Shown piece by piece: positions 14,646 to 18,127 of a DNA stretch of 18,127 nt. Under the pieces are notes generated by a model, which was given only the letters and a program-made list of their open reading frames with translations, was not told the origin of the DNA and did not search any database. The position numbers were made by a program, and so were the translations under genes. How positions within the stretch are numbered: position 1 is the stretch's first letter; each line of letters opens with the position of its first letter. The stretch spans positions 1 through 18,127 of the forward strand of contig JAEYSE010000075.1 of assembly GCA_023435025.1 (NCBI GenBank), read 5' to 3'. This stretch comes from Bacillota bacterium (GTDB taxonomy: Bacteria > Bacillota > Clostridia > Christensenellales > CAG-138).

Positions 14646-14674
14646 AGTATACCATATATTCCTATTTCAGTCCA
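14646..14674 (-). promoter_or_regulatory. Promoter of the MFS gene and its leader
   Basis: On the minus strand TGGACT (14674-14669) and TATACT (14651-14646) are 17 bp apart. Transcription would start near 14639, giving a leader of about 160 nt that includes the peptide frame. Confidence 0.6.
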
Positions 14675-14685
14675 GAAGAAAAGTT

Positions 14686-14714
14686 GACGCCCGGTGAAAT
14701 GTTCGCCGGACGTC
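14686..14714 (-). terminator. Probable terminator of the DUF1062 gene
   Basis: On the minus strand GACGTCCGG pairs with CCGGGCGTC (one G-U) around an 11-base loop, just after the DUF1062 stop codon, followed by AACTTTTCTT. The U tract is imperfect. The plus strand reads a better T run (GTTTTTT), but no plus-strand gene ends here. Confidence 0.5.
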
Positions 14715-14719
14715 GTTTT

Positions 14720-15274
14720 TTAGGGATGAATTTGGATGACCACCTCTCCGCAGAGCCTGCAAACGCTTAACTCATGACCCGAAACACAAGCAATTTGTCC
14801 GCACGCGAGCATGCGATCGTAGGCGGCTCTTGAAAGCCCGAGCTTCCTGCGCAAAAGCGCGGCCAACCTGATTTCTAACGGCTGCTCTACCGTTATATGG
14901 AGCTCTACCGGCTCCGTGAGCGATACTTCAGCTCCGACGAGTTCCACTTCCGGCATGCTCGGTTCAGCGCCGTTTCGCTTGATCAGCGCCGTATCGACAG
15001 CGCAGCGCAGGACGTGTTCAGCTTCATTGCCCATATAGCCGTTGAGCGCGCCCGGCACTAATGAACGAGGATTGACGCGGGAATGCACGGCGAGATTCCA
15101 GGTGGCCTCGCACACGGCGCATTTATAAATGAGCCAGACATCCATGTTCTTTTTCTGGGCGTTCACACGGAAAAGTCCGGACGGAATAAATTGGGTCTTT
15201 TTCCCGCAGCTCTTACAGTACCTAACCGCTGTCGGGAGATGCAGTAGGCATACCTTCCAATCTATTGTTTTCAA
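14720..15274 (-). CDS. DUF1062 domain-containing zinc-ribbon-like protein
   Basis: The 184-residue protein matches the DUF1062 family. A CxxC pair (Cys20, Cys23) and a second (Cys52, Cys55) flank the family hallmark SGLFRVNAQKKNMDVWLIYKC...TWNL, suggesting a zinc ribbon; a further CRLCGE lies near the C-terminus. A helical section (ALLRRKLGLSRAAYDRML) resembles an RNA- or DNA-binding S4-like segment, but this is only an impression. The function is not established. The start is TTG 15274, because no in-frame ATG precedes the family start; AGGAAGG (15291-15285) is its ribosome binding site, at about ten bases. That site lies in a hairpin and inside an overlapping 45-codon frame. A long leader with an intrinsic terminator precedes it. 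Confidence 0.82.
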   Translation of the reverse strand: MKTIDWKVCLLHLPTAVRYCKSCGKKTQFIPSGLFRVNAQKKNMDVWLIYKCAVCEATWNLAVHSRVNPRSLVPGALNGYMGNEAEHVLRCAVDTALIKRNGAEPSMPEVELVGAEVSLTEPVELHITVEQPLEIRLAALLRRKLGLSRAAYDRMLACGQIACVSGHELSVCRLCGEVVIQIHP

Positions 15275-15359
15275 ATAATGCTTTCCTTCCTGTTGTTAAA
15301 ATTTGAGACAGGAAGGCGGTAAAGGGTGGCCGATATACATAAGCGAGTGCTTTCATCAT
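15222..15359 (-). CDS. Possible 45-residue coupling ORF overlapping DUF1062 start
   Basis: A strong GGAGG (15368-15364) stands four bases before ATG-ATG at 15359, opening a 45-codon frame that begins MMKALAYVYRPPFTAFL and ends at TAG 15222, overlapping the DUF1062 gene by 53 bases in another frame. It resembles no family I can name; the first residues recall zinc alcohol dehydrogenases, but this is too short to count. Its translation would open the hairpin that hides the DUF1062 ribosome binding site, so it is a candidate coupling or regulatory frame. Confidence 0.42.
   Translation of the reverse strand: MMKALAYVYRPPFTAFLSQILTTGRKALFENNRLEGMPTASPDSG
15285..15316 (-). promoter_or_regulatory. 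Hairpin hiding the DUF1062 ribosome binding site
   Basis: On the minus strand CCTTCCTGT (15316-15308) pairs perfectly with ACAGGAAGG (15293-15285) across a 14-base A/T-rich loop. The second arm contains the only purine-rich ribosome binding site before TTG 15274. Confidence 0.6.
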
Positions 15360-15380
15360 AGTTCCTCCAGTTTTAAGATA

Positions 15381-15419
15381 TAAAAACGCCACGGCAAGGC
15401 GATGACCTTGCCATGGCGT
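15381..15419 (-). terminator. Intrinsic terminator inside the DUF1062 leader
   Basis: On the minus strand a 14-bp stem with one G-U (15419-15406 with 15399-15386), a 6-base loop and a UUUUUAUA tail form a strong terminator. It lies between the promoter at 15603-15631 and the first strong ribosome binding site at 15368, and no full-length gene ends upstream of it, so it looks like an attenuator. Confidence 0.85.
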
Positions 15420-15482
15420 CACAAAGCAGACAGATCCATAAGATCCATGCAACCCAAACGTCAATCTGGCGGTTATCTTCCT

Positions 15483-15553
15483 CTAAACCACCCGAACAGC
15501 AAACAAACCGCCTGAAAGCAGACGGGGGTGTTGTTCGGTTATGTTCAGTTTAG
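15483..15553 (-). promoter_or_regulatory. Extended leader hairpin with alternative pairings
   Basis: On the minus strand three nested stems are possible: CTAAAC/GTTTAG (15553-15548, 15488-15483), CCGAACA/TGTTCGG (15538-15532, 15498-15492) and CCGTCTG/CAGGCGG (15525-15519, 15514-15508, with a CTTT loop and a TTTGTTT tail). The GGCGGTT at 15512-15506 could instead pair with AACCGCC at 15474-15468. It matches no riboswitch or T-box signature that I recognise. Confidence 0.5.
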
Positions 15554-15570
15554 CGGAAGTTTTTCTGCAT
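15550..15570 (-). CDS. Possible six-residue leader peptide (MQKNFR)
   Basis: GGAGG (15582-15578) is followed after seven bases by ATG 15570, five codons and a TAA stop. The transcript would start about 26 bases upstream. The stop codon is the first part of the CTAAAC arm of the downstream hairpin, the layout expected if ribosome stalling controls folding. It is too short for homology. Confidence 0.4.
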   Translation of the reverse strand: MQKNFR

Positions 15571-15602
15571 GGGACAGCCTCCAGCATTTGGATTGCAGGG
15601 TA

Positions 15603-15631
15603 AGTATACAGGATATGGGTTGGGCAGTCAA
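15603..15631 (-). promoter_or_regulatory. Promoter of the DUF1062 leader
   Basis: On the minus strand TTGACT (15631-15626) and TATACT (15608-15603) are 17 bp apart, each five of six matches to consensus. It gives a leader of roughly 320 nt before DUF1062. Confidence 0.75.
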
Positions 15632-15733
15632 TAAGGCGGCGGGTGCACTTTACGGGAGTGGGGGATTGGCAGATGCCGGCAGCAGAAATCGCCATGAAAC
15701 CGATGCATGGTTCGTCTGCTTTGTCTGGTTATA

Positions 15734-15742
15734 TGCTATAAT
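15734..15742 (+). promoter_or_regulatory. Extended -10 promoter of the nitroreductase-like gene
   Basis: TGCTATAAT combines a TGn extension with a perfect -10 box; no good -35 box is present, as is common for extended -10 promoters. The start near 15749 fits translation from ATG 15797. Confidence 0.55.
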
Positions 15743-15796
15743 GTCATGGAAACACGGACAAATCGAATTGCTGAGTATTGCGGAGGCGAAGCTGAG

Positions 15797-16342
15797 ATGA
15801 CACCAAAACAAGACGCTGTATTAAGCGTTATCATGGAGAGATCCAGCTATAGGGGAAGGTACAAAGATATTTGTATACCCAGGGACGATTTAATAAAAAT
15901 TATGAAAGCCGGGCTTTCCGCTCCATCCGGCTGTAATAAACAGACAACTTCGCTCATTGCTGTTGATGAGCCGGAACTTTTACAGAAAATAAAGCGGTTA
16001 CTTGATCCGCCTATTTGTGAAACGGCTCCATCATTTATTTGTGTCTTAACCCGGAAAATTTATGCCTATAGGGATAAATGTTATAACGTTCAGGATTATT
16101 CAGCCGCAATAGAAAATATGTTGCTTGCAATCAAGTCGCTTGGGTATGAAAGCTGTTGGTATGAAGGCCACATCACGGATGAAGACGGTATCGGCAGAAA
16201 AATAGCAGATCTACTGTGCGTTCCCAATGAATATGAATTGGTTTGCATACTGCCTGTAGGATACGCGGATGACACAGCTATGCCAGCAAAAAAACGACCG
16301 TTTTGTGAGAGAGCCTGGTTTAATCATTTTGGCCAGGCGTAG
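15797..16342 (+). CDS. Nitroreductase family protein
   Basis: The 181-residue protein matches the FMN-dependent nitroreductase fold. The N-terminal SSYRGRY (residues 16-22) corresponds to the conserved R-S/Y-R-x-Y/F FMN contact. It is followed by KIMKAGLSAPSGCNKQT (about 35-50), which binds FMN, and by SAAIENMLLAIKSLGYESCWY (102-122), the central dimer helix. Members reduce nitro groups, quinones or enoates with NAD(P)H; the substrate here cannot be told. ATG 15797 is chosen because GGAGG (15782-15786) lies upstream at ten bases, and the extended -10 box at 15734-15742 rules out longer starts. It is convergent with the DUF1697 gene; the 130-bp spacer between them has no clear terminator. Confidence 0.88.
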   Translation: MTPKQDAVLSVIMERSSYRGRYKDICIPRDDLIKIMKAGLSAPSGCNKQTTSLIAVDEPELLQKIKRLLDPPICETAPSFICVLTRKIYAYRDKCYNVQDYSAAIENMLLAIKSLGYESCWYEGHITDEDGIGRKIADLLCVPNEYELVCILPVGYADDTAMPAKKRPFCERAWFNHFGQA

Positions 16343-16472
16343 TTCATTCACATGTTTGCCTAGAGGTCATCCACATCGCCAACTAGTTTTTCCGTCCTTG
16401 TATCCATGTTGCTTTTGTCGGCCTATTTTCTGTAGTCATTTCGATTAAACGGTTCTATGTTTTTTGCAGTTA

Positions 16473-17012
16473 TTATTCAGGGCAGGCAAGAGCCGCCAAT
16501 TTTCTCGCGGTATTCGCGTTTCGTATGGTTACGCTTTTGTATATGGGCGTACCCACAATTTTTGACCACCGCGTTCTTGAATAGGTTTTTATTTGAGCCG
16601 ACCAGAAAATAATCTTGCCATAGTGTTCAATCTTTTCATATTCTGGCTCAATTCCAACTTGTTTTGTTATTTCTTCTGCAGTAGCCGGATGGATCACAAA
16701 GAGAGCGTTGTGTGATGAACCTTCTTCGGTACCCCACCATACAGGCGCATGAATGATTGCAGAAACGAGGTCGGGATATGAAATGATTGCAACCACTATA
16801 TTTTGATTGAAATTGCTTTCAATGAGCAATTCACATTCTTTTTTCAACACTTCTTCATCCGCTATTTCAGAGGAGAATAGAATGTTCCCGCTGTTGATGT
16901 ACGTTGATACATCAGAAAATCCATGCTTAATAAAGGCAGCTTTCAATTCCGGCATAGACAATTTGTTTTTGCCGCCAACATTCACACCGCGCAACAAGGC
17001 TATATAGCGCAC
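16473..17012 (-). CDS. DUF1697 domain-containing protein
   Basis: The 179-residue protein has the DUF1697 signature at its N-terminus, YIALLRGVNVGGKNKLSMPELK (about residues 3-24), followed by the STYINSGNILFSS segment and a C-terminal half with YSRTRWSKIVGTPIYKSVTIRNANTARKLAAL. The family is widespread and cytosolic, with no established activity. Translation starts at GTG 17012, with GGGGG seven bases upstream on the minus strand. Upstream is a 285-bp region without genes; no clear promoter was found, although TATCATATGATA at 17095-17106 could hold one. Confidence 0.92.
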   Translation of the reverse strand: MRYIALLRGVNVGGKNKLSMPELKAAFIKHGFSDVSTYINSGNILFSSEIADEEVLKKECELLIESNFNQNIVVAIISYPDLVSAIIHAPVWWGTEEGSSHNALFVIHPATAEEITKQVGIEPEYEKIEHYGKIIFWSAQIKTYSRTRWSKIVGTPIYKSVTIRNANTARKLAALACPE

Positions 17013-17297
17013 GTTATTTCCCCCTTTCGGATCTGAGAGAGTCTTTAACCTTTTGACTAACGAATTCCTGCCATCTCATCGTTTAAATGGGTTATATCAT
17101 ATGATACCAATAAACGGGTTTTATACCAATGGAACATTCGGGGTGAATTCGGAGTAGTGCGCAAAAAAGCATAAATTTGCATGCTGTACAGCATATGTTC
17201 CTGAACCATGTATTGATCAGGTCGCGAGCAGTAATCATAGGGTGTAAAAATAGGGGAGGGGTTCAATCTTTATAGAATGTATGTCTATTTCAATTTA
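17013..17297. other. Gene-free spacer with two palindromes
   Basis: This stretch lies between the DUF1697 gene and the tRNA operon terminator. It holds two perfect palindromes, TATCATATGATA (17095-17106) and ATGCTGTACAGCAT (17181-17194). A 69-codon minus-strand frame at 17057-17266 begins at TTG without a ribosome binding site and has no recognisable domain, so I do not call it a gene. Confidence 0.5.
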
Positions 17298-17333
17298 ACA
17301 AAAAAGAAGCCAACTATAAATGTTGACTTCTTT
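17298..17333 (-). terminator. Terminator of the tRNA operon
   Basis: On the minus strand a 12-bp stem with one G-U (17333-17322 with 17314-17303) and a 7-base loop ends in a U run. The stem begins at the last base of the CCA end of tRNA-Leu. Confidence 0.88.
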
Positions 17334-17419
17334 GGTGCGGGAAACAGGACTTGAACCTGCATGCTGTTGCCAGCACACGGACCTGAACCGTGCGCGTCTG
17401 CCAATTCCGCCATTCCCGC
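17333..17419 (-). tRNA. tRNA-Leu (CAG)
   Basis: The 87-base gene has acceptor stem GCGGGAA/TTCCCGC, a long variable arm expected of a class II tRNA, anticodon loop TTCAGGT with anticodon CAG, a GGTTCAAGTCC T-arm, and an encoded CCA. It is the last gene of the cluster. Confidence 0.95.
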
Positions 17420-17428
17420 GAAATAAAG

Positions 17429-17513
<85 letters not shown>

Positions 17514-17537
17514 ACGAAAACGATATGAAGTTATCAA

Positions 17538-17613
17538 TGGAGCTGGTGAAGGGACTTGAACCCGCAACCTGCTGATTACAAATCAGCTGCTCTGCCAATT
17601 GAGCTACACCAGC
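17538..17613 (-). tRNA. tRNA-Thr (TGT)
   Basis: The 76-base gene has acceptor stem GCTGGTG/CACCAGC, anticodon loop TTTGTAA with anticodon TGT, a GGTTCAAGTCC T-arm and encoded CCA. Confidence 0.95.
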
Positions 17614-17623
17614 GAGGCTACAG

Positions 17624-17699
17624 TGGTGCCTCAGAGTGGAGTTGAACCACCGACACAGGGATTTTCAGTCCCTTGCTCTACCAGCTGAGCTACCGAGGC
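17624..17699 (-). tRNA. tRNA-Phe (GAA)
   Basis: The 76-base gene has acceptor stem GCCTCGG/CTGAGGC (one G-U), anticodon loop CTGAAAA with anticodon GAA, and encoded CCA. Confidence 0.95.
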
Positions 17700-17704
17700 A
17701 AAAT

Positions 17705-17781
17705 TGGCGACCCGGAGGGGGCTCGAACCCCTGACCTCCAGCGTGACAGGCTGGCATTCTAACCAACTGAACTACCGGGCC
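17705..17781 (-). tRNA. tRNA-Asp (GTC)
   Basis: The 77-base gene has acceptor stem GGCCCGG/CCGGGTC (one G-U), anticodon loop CTGTCAC with anticodon GTC, discriminator G as expected for Asp, and encoded CCA. Confidence 0.95.
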
Positions 17782-17795
17782 GTAATTAGAAAAAA

Positions 17796-17872
17796 TGGTG
17801 GGCCTTCAGGGACTTGAACCCCGGACCAATCGGTTATGAGCCGACCGCTCTGACCAACTGAGCTAAAGGCCC
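17796..17872 (-). tRNA. tRNA with CAT anticodon (elongator Met or Ile2)
   Basis: The 77-base gene has acceptor stem GGGCCTT/AAGGCCC with a normal first base pair, so it is not the initiator. The anticodon loop is CTCATAA. Both elongator Met and lysidine-modified Ile2 tRNAs carry this anticodon; the loop resembles Bacillus Ile2, but I cannot decide. Confidence 0.92.
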
Positions 17873-17890
17873 AAGTCACTTATAGGCAAT

Positions 17891-17924
17891 TGGTGAACCC
17901 TAGCGGGCTCGACCCCCTGTTATC
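17891..17924 (-). pseudogene. Degenerate 3' half of a tRNA-Glu
   Basis: On the minus strand these 34 bases match the last 34 bases of the intact tRNA-Glu next door at 27 positions, including the CCA end. The T-stem and T-loop carry substitutions (GTCGAGC in place of TTCGAGT), and no 5' half, anticodon or D-arm is present upstream, where an unrelated purine-rich 44-base spacer lies instead. It is a remnant, not a working tRNA. Confidence 0.75.
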
Positions 17925-17968
17925 AAAAAGAAATACCACAGGGGGCGAGGGAGCGAAAACAAGGAAAA

Positions 17969-18043
17969 TGGTGACCCCTAGGAGACTCGAACTCCTGTTA
18001 CCGCCGTGAAAGGGCGGTGTCTTAACCGCTTGACCAAGGGGCC
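17969..18043 (-). tRNA. tRNA-Glu (TTC)
   Basis: The 75-base gene has acceptor stem GGCCCCT/AGGGGTC (one G-U), anticodon loop CTTTCAC with anticodon TTC, a GAGTTCGAGTCTC T-arm and encoded CCA. Confidence 0.95.
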
Positions 18044-18048
18044 CAGTA

Positions 18049-18125
18049 TGGTCGGGGTGAAGGGATTTGAACCCCCGGCCCCATGCTCCCAAAGCACGTG
18101 CGCTACCGGACTGCGCTACACCCCG
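18049..18125 (-). tRNA. tRNA-Pro (TGG)
   Basis: The 77-base gene is complete and ends two bases before the window edge. It has acceptor stem CGGGGTG/CACCCCG, anticodon loop TTTGGGA with anticodon TGG, and encoded CCA. More cluster members may lie beyond the window. Confidence 0.95.
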
Positions 18126-18127
18126 CT

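Noticed and set aside
14579..14770. 63-codon plus-strand frame in the MFS leader region
   Set aside because: It runs through the MFS promoter, the DUF1062 terminator and the DUF1062 3' end on the other strand, without a ribosome binding site.
15483..15600. T-box riboswitch upstream of DUF1062
   Set aside because: A GGGTGG stretch suggested it, but the conserved T-box core (TGGNACCGCG) and specifier loop elements are missing, and the downstream gene is not an amino-acid gene.
17057..17266. 69-codon minus-strand frame upstream of DUF1697
   Set aside because: TTG start without ribosome binding site, no domain, and it covers two palindromes that look regulatory.

Overview
The window looks like a chromosomal segment of a Gram-positive, low-oxygen Firmicute of the class Clostridia. 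The evidence is near-consensus sigma-A promoters, strong GGAGG-type ribosome binding sites, frequent TTG and GTG starts, U-tailed intrinsic terminators, Smc-partner genes scpA-scpB next to a site-2-type protease, and a large tRNA cluster with encoded CCA ends. I cannot name a genus from the sequence alone.

Layout. 1-366: the 3' end of a gene for an exported-looking protein with an Fn3-like tail. 367-3137: a GntR/FCD regulator, a convergent flavin-reductase-like gene, and a PadR regulator-DUF2812 operon driven by a promoter buried in a 41-bp palindrome. 3385-6794: a D,D-carboxypeptidase-like exported protein that has lost all three catalytic motifs, then an M50 protease-scpA-scpB operon. 6814-9137: guaB under a promoter that overlaps a palindrome, then a LarE-like PP-loop protein lacking the sacrificial cysteine. 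9286-10486: a two-gene encapsulin system, with an EncFtn ferritin-like cargo carrying a C-terminal targeting peptide followed by the HK97-fold shell protein. 10538-13130: a GNAT acetyltransferase and a divergent TetR-PaaK-like ligase operon with two copies of a 16-bp operator. 13169-15631 (minus strand): an MFS exporter of the macrolide-efflux type and a DUF1062 protein, each behind a long structured leader with a short upstream reading frame. 15734-17012: a nitroreductase-like protein and a convergent DUF1697 protein. 17298-18125: eight tRNA genes on the minus strand (Pro, Glu, Met-or-Ile2, Asp, Phe, Thr, Tyr, Leu in transcription order) plus a degenerate 3' half of a second tRNA-Glu.

How the parts work together. 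The encapsulin pair should form a protein shell that stores iron oxidised by EncFtn. The scpA-scpB products join Smc in chromosome condensation. guaB feeds GTP synthesis. Most accessory genes are small regulator-plus-effector units whose operators can be read directly. The least explained elements are the leaders of the MFS and DUF1062 genes, which look like attenuators controlled by translation of a short peptide, and two apparent pseudoenzymes (the carboxypeptidase-like and LarE-like proteins) whose folds are kept while key residues are gone.
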